Part shown: piece after piece, positions 1 to 11,710 of the stretch | Numbering within the stretch: the stretch's first letter is position 1 | How the letters are laid out: every line of letters starts with the position of its first letter | Assembly: GCF_014898055.3 (NCBI RefSeq) | Contig: NW_023601104.1 | Span: 79,777,106 to 79,841,105 of the forward strand | Source of the DNA: Talpa occidentalis | Taxonomy: Eukaryota > Chordata > Mammalia > Eulipotyphla > Talpidae | DNA length: 64,000 nt | Reading direction: 5' to 3' | Position numbers and translations under genes: made by a program | The notes under the pieces: generated by a model | Databases searched by the model: none | The model's input: the letters and a program-made list of their open reading frames with translations, nothing else | Told to the model about the DNA's origin: nothing

Positions 1-930
1 TTTTATCCTCTCTTTTATAAGATTAGTCATGTTTTTCATACATACTTTTCCTTTACTAATTTGGAAAGGAAGTTTTCTTCCTTTTGTTATTGGTTATTGT
101 TTAGTTAGAAATTTTAGTGAGGATCTGTTGCTGGCATTGTTTCTCAGTTTGTGTCTAAAAATTACATTTGAGGGCCTCCCTGTTGGCACAGGTAGCTGAG
201 CACAGCACTGTGCAACTGCCCGTGGCCTCTGCAGCATGAGTTCGGTCCCCAGCCGGCCTGGGAACTACCCACATGGCACAGCAGACCTCTCCTGTCTCAC
301 CTGCTGCTCCCCTCAGCAATGTATTTCAGTACATCTGCCTGTTCTGCTCCCCACTCTGTCTCTGGTGAATCCTCTCACGCTCCCGCATCTCTGGCCTGTA
401 CCCCAGCTTTTGTATGCATAAATGAATGGGTCTTTTAAAAAAAAAAATTTGACTTCACTCTAAAAAGATTTTCAAACTGGGTCCATAATTCTAGGCTCGC
501 ATTTCCTACAGCATCAGTGGTCTTGCTTCTTTTGTGGTTCAGTTCAGTTCATTTTAACATCGTCTGTCTTTTCCCTTGGCTGCCTCTCCTCCTGCTGCGG
601 CCTTGTTTTCACGATGCAGCTGAGTGTGGGGCCTGCTCAGGCATTGCTTGGCTTTTTTAAACAGTGAATTGGTATTGTTTACATCGTTTATCATTTCTAG
701 AAAATTCCCAGTCATTTTTGTTTCTTCAAATATTTCTTCTCTATGGATAGCATATAGTTGGACCTTGCATTTTCGATTTAGCCTGATCATTTCTGCCTTT
801 TCTCTCAACTGTTCGGTCCATTCACATTTACTATAGTTAATGACATGGTTGGATTTACAGCTGTCATTTCTATGTGTCTTAGCTTTTTATTGTGCCTCCC
901 ACACTGCCTTCTTTTTCTGTTGAAGAGTTT
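1..930. mobile_element. Old L1 fragment, interrupted by a SINE
   Basis: Phrases such as gaaattttagtgaggatctg, ataattctaggctcgcattt and ttggaccttgcatttt, in this order, resemble old mammalian L1 (L1M) sequence as I remember it. The L1 text runs up to 171 and resumes after 447, so the SINE at 172-447 landed inside it. The left end is cut by the window. Orientation was not resolved by eye. The sequence from 930 to about 1200 is AT-rich and could be a further decayed part. Confidence 0.6.
172..447 (+). mobile_element. tRNA-derived SINE, copy 1
   Basis: Nearly full-length copy. It starts GGGCCTCCCTGTTGGCACAG (tRNA-like, A-box region) and has a B-box-like GAGTTCGGTCCCC near 238. A tRNA-unrelated body follows (CTCTCCTGTCTCACC, CTGCCTGTTCTGCTCCCC), then TATGCATAAATGAATGGGTCTTTT and an A-run. 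A short direct repeat (atttga) flanks it. Family name unknown to me. Confidence 0.85.
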
Positions 931-2036
931 TTAAAGCCCTTTAAGTATTAAACATCTAAGCCAAAGGATGAAAAATCAGTGTCTTCTGTTTATGTATTAA
1001 GTCTCTGACACATTAAGTTTTTCCTAAAATAATATTGAACAAAATACACATTCATATTGAATGGTGTTCATAATTTCTGATAGATTCACTGTCTACTGCC
1101 CTTGATATAAAACCTCACCCTTCTTTTGCAATATTGCTTTGCAGAAATTTCCTAAATAATTAATACATTCTGCTTAGGAATTTTCCTCACTGGCCCAAAA
1201 ACGAAGAAGTAGGTGCCAGATGACACTGGGCACAGTCGTGTCTGCTGATGACAGAGGCTGGGCTCAGGTCCCCGGAGCTATGTGTTTCTGCCACAGAAGT
1301 TCATTTGCCGATAAAACACTGGGGTGAGAACGGACCATTTGTAACTCCTTGTTTTTGGAAAATGTATCAGAGAGCATTGTACTTACAGTGGCCATGAGAA
1401 CTTTGTGTCCCTCGGTCGTTTTCTAAGTCGGCAAGCCTTACCCTGGCTGCTAAGGGCCGCCACTGCCAGGGTCAGTTTCTCGCCCTGAGACAAGCTATGG
1501 CTGTGCAACTTGCCTAATGCAAGGTCTTTCCTTGATCTGAATCTTATTATTTCCTATTTCAGTAGGATATAGACCCTTATTTTGTGCTCTCAGAGAAGCT
1601 CTCAGAGCAATAGCACACCCACGAAACACTCAAGTGTTACCACAAAGCCCAGGAAAATAACTCTGGAAACCTCTCCAGATCCTCCCAGTGCCAGCGGGAT
1701 CATGAGGGGGCTGGACAGCACTTCTAAGTGTGTCTTCTCCGTGATGCTGACACCTGGCAGACTCTGAAACTGCCACCCGGAAAGGCCCCCACCTCTCCTG
1801 CAGGCGGCTTCTGCTCCCGTGCCTGGGAGAACAGACTCTGTCAGACTGTCGATTTCTTTCTAACCTTGGGCGCTAGCTGTGTGGAGGAAGCAAACATATA
1901 TACATTCTTTCCCTCATGCATCCTTTCACTTGGGTGGCAAGAACAGCCATATCACTTACTCGCTGCTTTCCTGCAGGCCCCCTCTAGTCAGCACTTAATA
2001 GAGGTTTAATCATTTGAGGACCACCAAAGGTGGGTG

Positions 2037-2192
2037 GTATTATCACCTCCATTTTACAGATAGGAAAACTGAGACACTGACGTTAAGTAATTTGTGCAAG
2101 ATTATGCCTAGCAGGTGGTGAGACATTTAAAGGCAGGCAGTCTGCCCCTGACATCTGTGCTCTTAACCATCAAGACACTGAGTTCCTGCCAC
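2037..2192 (-). repeat. MIR
   Basis: Reverse complement of the MIR core and 3' half: attttacagataggaaaactgaga, then gtgctcttaaccatca, in the order expected for an antisense MIR. Diverged and without visible target duplication. Confidence 0.75.
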
Positions 2193-2913
2193 ATTCCGGG
2201 CTGTTCTGGTGTGGATGCTGCCATGAACATGGTAAAAATTAGTTCTGCTCTGGGCACTGACAGGCCAGTTGAGCAGGATTTTTTGCTGTCTCCCCTGCTA
2301 ATCACATCCGTAAACTAGAAAACCTTTCTTTATTTGAATATATATCTGTTTTTAAAATAATCATTACTTGGCAAGTAAGACTGTCTCATTTATAGACACC
2401 CTTTCAGAGAAACTCGGTTGAGGCTGAAATGTCATATTGAGTGATGTTTCAGTGTAGTGAAACTGAGAGGCCAGGTGTTGGGAGCTATTTTTATGTCTGA
2501 GCAGGGTGATAGAGCAGTGGACATGCCCATTAAATTTGCATTTGATAGAAAGTTGGACCACAAGGACAGAAGCTGTTCCTGTCACTAAATTAGAGAAATG
2601 ATCCATTGGTGCCATGGGATGGGTGGGAGGGGTAAGGCAAGGCAGCCCAGAGATGCCTGTGCCTAGGGCCACGGAGAGGCAGGCTGGAAGATACCATGGG
2701 TCAAAGTGGAACTGACTCAGTGGTATAGTGGTTTGTTTAAAATCAACTTTCCACAACAAAAATACTCCCCCCCCCCAAAAAAAAAAAAAAACAATGGGTA
2801 AAGGATTTGAATAGACATTTCTTCAGAGAAGATATTCAAATGGCCCATAAATACCTGAAAATATTCTTAGCATCTCTAATCATTAGTGAAATGCAGATCA
2901 AAACCATAATGAG

Positions 2914-3203
2914 GGGCCTCCTTGGTGGCACAAGGGGTTAAGTCTCAGCACTATCAACCTATGACCAGCCACTGCAGCATGAGTTCAATCCCCAGCCAGG
3001 GAGGTGACCCTCATGGCACAGCAGACTTCTCCTGTCTCACCTGCTGCTCCCCTCAGCAGTGTCTTTCAGTAGATCTGCCTGTTCTGCTACCCACTCTGTC
3101 GCTGGTAAATCCTCTCACCCCCAACCACCACTGCACCTCTGACCTACACCCCAGCTCTTGTACGCATAAATAAATCTTTTTAAAAACGTGTTTAAAAAAA
3201 AAA
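2914..3203 (+). mobile_element. tRNA-derived SINE, copy 2 (in L1)
   Basis: Full-length: GGCCTCCTTGGTGGCACAAG head, B box GAGTTCAATCCCC near 2979, body, tail ACGCATAAATAAATCTTTTT and A-rich end. It is flanked by a clear target-site duplication, aaaccataatgag before and aaaccatgatgag after, both L1 sequence. The insertion therefore postdates the L1. Confidence 0.9.
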
Positions 3204-3230
3204 ACCATGATGAGATACCACTTCATATCC

Positions 3231-3480
3231 ATATGCATACAAGAGCTGGGGTACAGGCCAAAGGTGTAGGGGGGTGAGAGGATTCACAAGAGACAGAGTG
3301 GGGAACAGAACAGGCAGATTGACTGAAGTACACTGCGGAGGGGAGCAGCGGGCGAGAAAGGAGAGGTCTGCTTCGCCATGTGGTTTTCTCCCTGGCTGGC
3401 CAGGGATCAAACTCGTGCTGCAGAGGATGCAGATTGCTTCATGGTGTGGTGCTTAACCCCTTGTGCCACCAGGGAGTCCC
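3231..3480 (-). mobile_element. tRNA-derived SINE, copy 3 (in L1, antisense)
   Basis: Antisense copy running from tgcatacaagagctggggta to gtgccaccagggagtccc. The A-rich 3' tail (T-run on this strand) is missing, unlike copies 4 and 5, and no clear target duplication is seen. It interrupts the L1 between gataccacttcat and aggatggctattat. It lies only 27 bp from copy 2 in opposite orientation. Confidence 0.87.
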
Positions 3481-4037
3481 AGGATGGCTATTATTTTAAA
3501 GAGAAACAAAGTAACAGTTTAGTTATTTGTGTTAGTGATGATGTAGAAAAACTGGAACCCTTATTCTGTGCTGGTGAGAAGGTAAAGTAGTGCAGCTTCT
3601 ATGAAAAATAGGATGACAGCTTCAGAACATTAAAAATAAATTACTGTATGATCCATCAATTCTGTTTCTAGGCAAATACTCAAAGGAATTGAAAGCAGAA
3701 ACTCAGACACTGTACACTCATGTCCATAGTAGCATAATTCCATAAGGTGGAGACAACCCAGGTGTCCACTGGTGAGTGAATGGCTATACGCAGTGGAGTA
3801 TTATTCAGCCACAGAAAGGAAGGAAATGTTGACATACGCTGCCACATGGCTGAACCTTGAGGATGTTATGCTACATGAAATACTCCAGTCACCAAAGGAC
3901 CAGTTACTATGATTGCACGTAGGTGAGAGTCCTGGAGTCCAGAGAGACAAAAAGTAGAGCGGTGGGTACCAGGGGCTGGGGAGCTGTTCACGGCACAGAG
4001 TTTTGGGTTTGCAAAATGAAAAAGCCAGTGACATGGT

Positions 4038-4205
4038 CGGTGGTAATGGGGGGACAGTGGTAATGGGGGAATGGTGGTGATGCTGGCACGGTGGTGATGG
4101 GGGGACGGTGGCGATGGGAGGGTAGTGGTGATGGGGGGACGGTGGTGATGGTGTCATGGTGGTGATGGGCATAGTGGTGATGCCCGCACGGTGGTGTGGG
4201 TGCGC
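4038..4205. repeat. 17-bp minisatellite within L1 3' UTR
   Basis: Nine to ten tandem units of about 17 bp with consensus cggtggtgatgggggga. Units start at 4038, 4055, 4072, 4089, 4106, 4123, 4140, 4157 (15 bp), 4172 and 4189. Variants include ggtggtaatg and ggtggcgatg. The array sits where intact L1 copies carry a single ggtggtgatgg motif before the cttaatg...cacttaaaaatg segment, which is still present at 4206-4235. The antisense His/Pro-rich reading frames across it are by-products. Confidence 0.88.
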
Positions 4206-4289
4206 TTAATGCCCCCAAGCGATGCACTTAAAAATGTACTTTTCACTTTAGGTATATTTTATCACAAATTTTTAAAAAATCGACTTTCT

Positions 4290-7200
4290 GATCTCTCTTT
4301 GTTGTGTGATGCAGGGGGGCTTCCAGCTTTCTTGAAAAGTTGAGAGTGGATGATGAGTGTTCTTCCACCCTTGGGTTTCTCTCTTCTGGGAAGGACGTGC
4401 TGCATGTCCTCTACACACACTTCTCAGCAGGTGCTGGGCCTGTTGCTTGTAGTAAATGTAGATGCTTGTCAAAAGAAGGAGAATCCCCAAACAGGAATGA
4501 AAATTGGCTTAGGAATGGGCAATTAGGTTTATGAGGTAAGGACAGAAGAACTGGAAAAGAGGAAATGGAGGAGCAATATAGTGGCAGTCAGATCTGCTTC
4601 TGAGATGATCTTCCTTTCTCCTGGGCTGGGAGCAGCCTTGTCCTCAGGTTGGGACCTGTGCCAGCCCAACCTCTTCTCCAGAACTAGACATGCACAGGCT
4701 CTTCCCCCACACTAAAGTCCTTACAAGAATCTCTTGCTTTCTTTCTAGAGTGTTCCCTTTTGCTGGTTATTTCTGAATATGCTGAAGATAAAGACTTCAG
4801 GGCATTCAGATCCCCTGGTCAGCCAGAGAAGGACGTTCTTCAGAAGACCTGGCAGCTGGGAGAGGTCAGGCTAGGGCAGGAGGGGAACTGGCCACACCAA
4901 GGCCACACCGAAGCCATCCATCCCCAAGGTGGCAGGCGGAGGATTTATTTATTTTGGTGTTTTTCTTACAAGATCTCAAGTTCTCCTAGACATCTCATTC
5001 AACAATTCAAAGCATTGAGTACCCTCTTCTGACTTCACATAGGGGGAGGGGGTTCCTGGACACCCCTGGATCCCTAGCTCTCTGTCTATTCAGTGAATGG
5101 TTTAAACTAATGGTCCTGCTGGAAAGATAGCCTGATGTCAAGGGTCACAGCTGAGCATGTCTGCTTGTGTGTCTCCTAGGGGCTGTTCTGGTGCTTACGC
5201 TGCCACTTCTGCTTTATGGTAAAATGGTGGTCTGCTCTGCAGGTGGGTCAGTAGAGCACCTGCCAGGGGCCCCAGCCACCTCTGAGAATACATCGAATAA
5301 GCCACATGAAGCTGAATGTCAGGTCATTTGTAATGGTTTTAAGATAATGTATTTTAAGGTAATAAAAGTTTCCCATCCAATAACAAAACAAAACTACCTG
5401 AGAACGTAGAAGAGACTCTCCAAATTTACCTCTTAAGTATTCTTGTGGGGCTCCTGAGCTGAAACCAGCTGGTGACAATTGACAACCTAGAAACAATCCC
5501 TCCCTGGAGTGTATCCTCAGTTAATGTCTAGAGGGCCCTGCTTTCTGCCACATGGTGCTCGGTTCAGAAGAGCCAGGCTGAGGAAGGGCCCTCCCTCACT
5601 ATCACTGACTCTGTGACCTACGGCACGATGACCTCGGCCTTTCCACTGTGGCCACCATCCCACACAACTGCAGTGGGTAGAGCCCCCTGTTAGGTGTGGG
5701 GGCTGCCTCCATTTCCCCTAGCACCACCAAAACAAGCACTGCCACCTACATAAAATATGACCCTTCTCGGGGTGCCAAGTGAGACTACACAAGGGTAAAG
5801 GCAGAGAATGTGGGGGATGTAAGACAGTCCAGTGTGCCCTGGAGCAGGACTCAACACCCCATCTCAGAGAGGTGCTTCCACCCCTGCCCCCACAAAGAAC
5901 AGCTTCCCTGCACCCTGTCCAGTTTCCTTCTCTCCTGTTCCCCCTACCTGGGAGTGAGGCACCTTTTCTGTGTTGCAGAACTGCATGCTTTCCTTTGAGT
6001 CCATGCCACATCTGCCCCCGCCCTGCCCTCCTGGGTCTAGGTGATGACAGGCTTCCCATTCTTTTGACATTTTTCCATTATTCACTAATGGACCCAAATG
6101 TCTCATTTCTTCATCTGTGCTCCCCTCGCTACAATGGAGAACATGGGAAGATCAGGCCATGGAAGCTCATGGCAGACGTAAAGACAGGAGACTGTCCACT
6201 TCTGACTGCCGCTCAGAAGTGGTGGGTCTGTCAGTTTGTCTTCAGCTCCCCCCTCCACCATTTTAGAAATGGCTGATGGCTTTGTGGTTCAGAGAGAATC
6301 GATTATGTCTGTTCAGGGCCAGAGCAGTATAACAGGGAGACTATTTTCCCGTTATATTTCCTCTTCACACCTGTACTGCCACAGGGTCAGATTTGGTCTG
6401 ATTTCTAGAACAGGTATTAAGGACATTTGCTCACCAGCTTGTTTTCCACACCTCAGGCAGGTACCCCATCCTGCTGACTCAGCCCCTGGTATCTCCTGGT
6501 CAGTCAGCACCCAGGAAATAGCCCTGATCCTCCTGGGTACCCTGTGATCTGTGGCTGCGCTGGGTGAGATGTGGGGCTAGGGCCCTGGCAGAGGCCTGCA
6601 TTCCCAGTGTTCCTAGTCGGCCTGTCCGGGTCACCTCAGCAGATGTGCTGGCTCCAGGATGCCAGCTGGAGTTGAGGTTAATATGCAGGAGCAAAAAATG
6701 AGCCAAAGTGGGGTTTCTTGAGGTGACTTATTCCAGCTAAATATGTCAGTTGTTTGTTTGTTCTAAAAATAATGATAGAAGGATGGGGGAGTATTCCAGA
6801 TTGTTGACACTTTGACTGAAATGAGAAGCAAAATGTAACTGATAGGGGATCTAGCAGGAGTTCCTGGCCGTCATAAAGAGGAGGCAGGACCAGTATACCA
6901 AGGGGTGCGGCCGAACCCTCAGAGACAGCGGAGGACTGTCCCTGGCACCCGCCATGCACAGCAGCCTCCCTGCGGGGATGAGGGGCTGTGAGCCCTGTGG
7001 AGCCAGGCGCCTGCTCCTGATATTTCATCTTGTTAACTAAGTGTGGGCCCACTTGCCCAGGAACAAGCAGATCTGGGACCAGGGCAGGGGTGACTTTCAC
7101 AGTGACCATGGGGCCACCCTGGGACGCCAGATGAGCTCCCAGTCGCGCCAGCCCGTTGCGCATTGCTCCTTCTCAAGCAACCGTGGCCTTAAAGATGGTC

Positions 7201-9715
7201 AGATTTCTAGAACTGCCTCAGTGGCTAACAACTCCCAGACAGTAGTGTGCCAGCGAGCCAGCTGGCCTGGCTGTGCTCCTCTGGGCCTGATCCCAGAGAA
7301 GACTGGCACCTCTGAGAAGAGCTGCACTCTCAGACCCTCCTCTGCTGGTCTGGGCAGGCTGAGCGGGTGTCAGCGGGTGCATATGGGGTTTGTGAAGGAA
7401 ACCAGGTGCTCAGCTTCAGTCTCTGCAAAGCATGTATAGACAAGGGGTTTCCTCTGGCAGCCCATGAGCTGACGTCCTCTCACAGAATTCCCGGGGTCAG
7501 CACACATTTCAGAATGTTTGCATTAGGGAAGACAGCAGACCTGGCCCAGACACTCCCTGACATCTGGAGCCCAAGCCTGCTTCCCTGCCTGTCCACCCTG
7601 AGGACAACCCTCAGTGGCCAGGGGCGGCCACTCGGTGCTCTGCAGACTCGGGCGCCCTGGATTGGTATGAGGTGGTCACCTTCACTGCACATGCTCAGTG
7701 AGGACCTGAACGGGCCCATCGTGCTATCCAGAAGCCCCCTGGGGAAGCCCACTGGAAGGAAGGGAAGCATCTGTTGAAGTCCACAGGCAAGGTGCCCTTT
7801 CTTTTTGAGTTTAATGTGGGTAGCTGTTCGGAATTCCCATGAAACTTAAGAGCAAAATGCATGCTGCGTGCTCCCCAAATTCTTACAGGAATGCAATAAA
7901 CACAGAATTTCCTAAGAGAAGAGCTTGGGGAAGCTCTTTACTCTGGAGGTCTTTTTAACATGAATCAGACTGTTGAGGGTCAGGGCAGAAAGCAGTGAAC
8001 ATGCCGTGCTCCAGCAACTGAAGTGTGCGCCTGAGTCACCTGGATCTCATCACCTGAAGATGCCATCCTTGGAGTCCAGAGGGGGTGGTAGCCGCGAGCT
8101 CCCAGGGGCTGCGGAGGCTGCCTGCCCCAGACCACTCTGAGCAGTAAAGCATATAGAGTAGGATCTCGCCCTTCCTTTTCCAACTTTGAATCAGTTGGGA
8201 AAAATACTTTATTGTTTCTAATGAGCTGATGAACGGCATGTCAATGCAGCAATTAGGTAAGCCAGCCAGTCAAAGACAGTGTGTTTCCTGCATATCCATT
8301 GTGTAGATAGATCGCTCGTCCAGACGATGTTTCTGGAACATTGGCCACTAATGAGAGCCCAAGCAGTGTTTGAAATCCCATGGGAGCAGTCACAAGGTCA
8401 GTTCCATACCCCCTGTTCTTGCCTGCTGCTGTCAGAGGACTTTGGGATGGTTGAGGTCTCAGCTGCTGGCCACACCCTGGTAGCCGCACCCCTGTAGCTA
8501 GCATCCAGGCTCGCTGGTGGCCATGCCTGTTGGCCCACGTCAGGCCAGGGCACCCAATGCCCAATCAGCCTTCATGTTCAGGGACAGTGACTCAGGCCGG
8601 GACCAGAGGCTACCTTTTGTAAACCCTTCTGAGACGGGACTGCTGTGGAGACCCAGCCAGGAGAGCACACACTCCAGGTCCAGCACACAGTAGGCCATCA
8701 GAAATGTTGGCAACAGTGACCTGAGATAGATTTCCCTTGAGCCTCCCTGGAACCAAAGAGAACACCCCACCCTCTCCAGCAGCAACGGGCCACACGCGGG
8801 CTGCTGCTCCATCCTGCAGACTGTTCCTAGCTGACTCATCTGGCTTCAGATTTCAGCCTCTCCTCTCTTAGTCACTGCATGCTTCTGGCAGTCTCTTTTG
8901 ATTTCTCTTACCATTCTGATCTGTGGCTGCCAAGCCATCTTCTCAATTTAAAATTTCATCTCAACTTACTGCTGTCCCCACCTCTGCTGATCTATTATTT
9001 CTTGTACCTGGCGACAGATGCCCGCCTTCCACTGGGTGTTCAGTAGCCAGCTTCACTCCAGCTCTCAAGTCAGCCTCCCTGGGAGCCAGAGGGGGCAGTA
9101 TGCAAGGCCCCCGTGGCCACTGCCCCACTTAGGCAGATACCACGTGCTTTTCTGCACAGTTGTTTTGCGTCCCTTCCTCCATTCGGCAGAGAAGCAAAAA
9201 GCAGGTCCCTGGCACATTGAGCCCAACAGCGCAAAAACACATCAGCACAAAATACCAAATGTTCAAGGTTGTGTGATTTTATTTCTGAATCAGCTGTTTT
9301 GAATACAGCATTTCCAGATCTGCTAATTAGTGGAGGTTTTATGTGTTGATATGCTTATTTCCGCCTAGATGAACTTAATCAGTACACTTTTATGTTGCCA
9401 CATACAGTTGGAGGGAATTGATACTTTAGTATTTCTCTAAACTTTTCTAATCAATTTCCATTGAGAGTTCTTTACCAGAAAGCTTTTGCCAGGCATATTA
9501 GATTTCAGAATTTAGAAATGCCTACCCTTTTAGCTTAATCTCAGGCTCCAGCCTTATACCCAGAGCCTAGCTACCATTTCTTGAGCTCGTTAGAAACCAT
9601 CTCATCCCTGCCTGGAACACCCCCCTCCTCCCAAACCAGGGAAGCCCAATTCTCTGTTGTCCTCCGTGAGCTCTGGACAGAATCGTCTCCTTCCCTTGTG
9701 CTGCCAGAGAAGTTC
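4290..9715. other. Intronic stretch with no recognised element
   Basis: I see no exon, RNA gene or clearly recognisable repeat. Base composition is moderately GC-rich from about 5.5 to 9 kb. Open frames here (for example 5779-6276 +, 6678-7163 -) overlap each other on both strands and show no family resemblance. Strongly decayed repeats may be present but could not be named. Confidence 0.6.
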
Positions 9716-9719
9716 ATCT

Positions 9720-9875
9720 GTACATCCATCTGTACATCCATGAACTGTGTTCATCACATACCATATGAATATAACACTAGACTGAGCTCTTGGAGAGAAG
9801 CTTCCATATCTTATTTCCCTTTGTAACCTCAGGGGCACAATAGGCACTTGGAACATGATTGACAAAAGGCCACTC
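9720..9875 (+). repeat. L2-type 3' end
   Basis: Resembles the common L2 3' sequence: actgagctcttggagagaag, catatcttatttccctttgtaacctcagg, gcacaataggcacttggaac. Diverged fragment. Confidence 0.55.
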
Positions 9876-10811
9876 AAGTTCAAATTCATTATCAGGCACA
9901 TTGACAAATAGGCAAGTAGTCTACGGTACAAATATGGGATGAATAAGCAGATTATTAAAAATGTTTTATACATATGAGGAAGGAGTTAGATCCTGCCTGA
10001 AGATGAGGGTTGTAGAAGAGTCAGATAAGGGATTTTTCCAGTTGAGGGCAGGAGTCCCTTTGGAGAGGGGCCTCCAGGTGGGCAGGTGGAACACCTGAGC
10101 TCAGGCAGGGAGGTATGGGTGGCGTCTGTAGTGCGGGACCTGTAGGCTAGGAGCCGGTCCAGTTAGACTGGAGTGATCACTGGAAGTAGGAGTGTCCAAT
10201 GGTTGGGGGCAGGTTGCAGGGAGTCAGGAAAGTGTTCCTGGGAATGGTCATGAGACCTCAAACCCGACCTTGACAGATGCTGCCAGATACATCCCTAGGG
10301 TGCCCAATGGGAGGTCCCCACGCCACAAGCCCCGGAGGCCACCAGCACAGTTGTGTCTGCTTTTAAAGCTCTACACTAAGCCAAACAGTGGTTATCCAGA
10401 GCTGCCCGGAGTTGCTTAAACAGTTCCAAAAGTAGGGTAGATTATCATTTCTATTAGTTTCAAAGAAAAGTAAATTCTTGATTAACTAGGTCTTTCAAAG
10501 GACTGGAATTTTATATGTGCCTTACTTCTGGGTAAAAGGCAAGTCACAGAAAGCACCAATCAATGGGTTGGTTGAACCATGTATGACACTTCCTAGGGAC
10601 AATACCCCGGCAGCCCCAGCTCTCTTTTCCTGCCCCCTCCCTATTCACGTTTGGCCCCACAGTCTGCTCCTAAGTCAGAAATCCTGCCTCGTGTCCTGGG
10701 GCCAGTCTTCTGGTTGGGCCATAATTTCAAGGAGTGCAGGAGCTATATTTGATGCCACATTTTTTATTCCACCTAGTATCTAATGTGGATCCTTACACAT
10801 TTTAGGTTTTT

Positions 10812-11058
10812 TTTAAAGATTTATTTATTTATGCATACAAGAACTGGGGTACAGGCCAGAGGATTCACCAAAGACAGAATGGGGAACAGAACAGGCAGAT
10901 TGACTGAAATACTCTACTGAGGGGAGCAGCGGGCAAGTCAGGAGAGGTCTGCTGCGCCATGTGGGTCAGCTCCCTGGCCGGGGATCGAACTTATGCTGTA
11001 GTGGCTGCAGATCACTTATAGGTTGCATCTGAACCCCTTGCACCACCAGGGAGGCCCC
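10812..11058 (-). mobile_element. tRNA-derived SINE, copy 4
   Basis: Antisense, full-length copy: aaagatttatttatttatgc tail at the left, ggggatcgaacttatgc (B box complement) near 10979, ccaccagggaggcccc head at the right. A 15-bp perfect target duplication, acattttaggttttt, lies at 10797-10811 and 11059-11073, suggesting a fairly young insertion. Confidence 0.92.
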
Positions 11059-11169
11059 ACATTTTAGGTTTTTAAATATTCAACAGTGGAGCAGAAAATG
11101 TGATGTATCTTCATGAATGTCGAGAATGTGGTCAGAATACTTTTTAGTCACTCTCTTCTGTTTCTTGTG

Positions 11170-11325
11170 CTTCAGAGTCAGATGGATTTGGGCTTCCATT
11201 TCTCTTCTACCAGTCATTCACAGTCTGAACTTGGGCAAATTACTTAACTCACAACCTAATTTGCAGGTTGCTGTAAGAATCAGTGATTAAATATTTAAAG
11301 TGTCTGGCAGCTGCTGTTGTTATTG
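11170..11325 (+). repeat. MIR
   Basis: Order gagtcagatggatttggg, cttgggcaaattacttaact, gtaagaatcagtgattaaat, tgtctggcagctgctgttgt matches sense MIR with an internal gap. Confidence 0.75.
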
Positions 11326-11429
11326 TTATTATTTCACTTGTCTTAAAAGCACAAGTTTCCTGGCTTGTAGCTTATTATTCCACAGTTGAAAGCTCTAGCA
11401 TTTTCTGGAATTACATTTCCACCTAGGAG

Positions 11430-11710
11430 TTGTTTAAGGCTAGGTCAGCGGAGGGGTGCCATTTGACATGAATCTTGACAGAGAAGATGATGCTTAAAAA
11501 GCAGATGTGGCTGGAAAAGGCATTCAGAACAGAGGGAGCAGCATGTGCAAAGTCCCTGGGCACAAAGGGAAGTGGCAACGGAGGCAGTTGATTCTGGCCT
11601 AAAGAGGGGGGCAGGGATGATTGGCTAAACATGTGGGCAGGAGCCAGTCCTGAAAGGCATTGTATGAGGTGCTAGGTTTGGTCATGTAGCCAGATGGATA
11701 TTTTAGCAAA
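11430..11710 (+). repeat. L2-type fragment
   Basis: Contains ggcattcagaacagagggag, cagcatgtgcaaagtccctg and aaggcattgtatgaggtgc, typical of the L2 3' region in sense orientation. Confidence 0.55.

Larger units (their letters stand above)
2780..4285 (+). mobile_element. L1 3' end (end of ORF2 plus 3' UTR)
   Basis: Sense L1 sequence of the old mammalian type. The order is acaatgggtaaaggatttga, atcattagtgaaatgcagat, gagataccacttcat, then after two SINE insertions ggatggctattattttaaa, gtatgatccatcaattc, gagtattattcagccac, and the 3' UTR gtgggtaccaggggctgggg. The UTR part ggtggtgatgg has expanded into a 17-bp tandem array, followed by the usual cttaatg...cacttaaaaatg...tattttatcaca 3' end. SINEs occupy 2914-3203 and 3231-3480. 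Same orientation as TTC7B. The ORF2 remnant carries no intact reading frame. Confidence 0.87.

Noticed and set aside
172..260. Possible tRNA gene (A and B box motifs)
   Set aside because: Part of a tRNA-derived SINE head; it cannot fold as a proper tRNA and continues into the SINE body.
3801..4227. His/Pro-rich minus-strand frames
   Set aside because: Translation of the antisense 17-bp minisatellite; no gene.
2780..4285. Possible functional reverse transcriptase gene
   Set aside because: Only the last part of an old L1 ORF2 and its 3' UTR, interrupted by two SINEs and without an intact frame.
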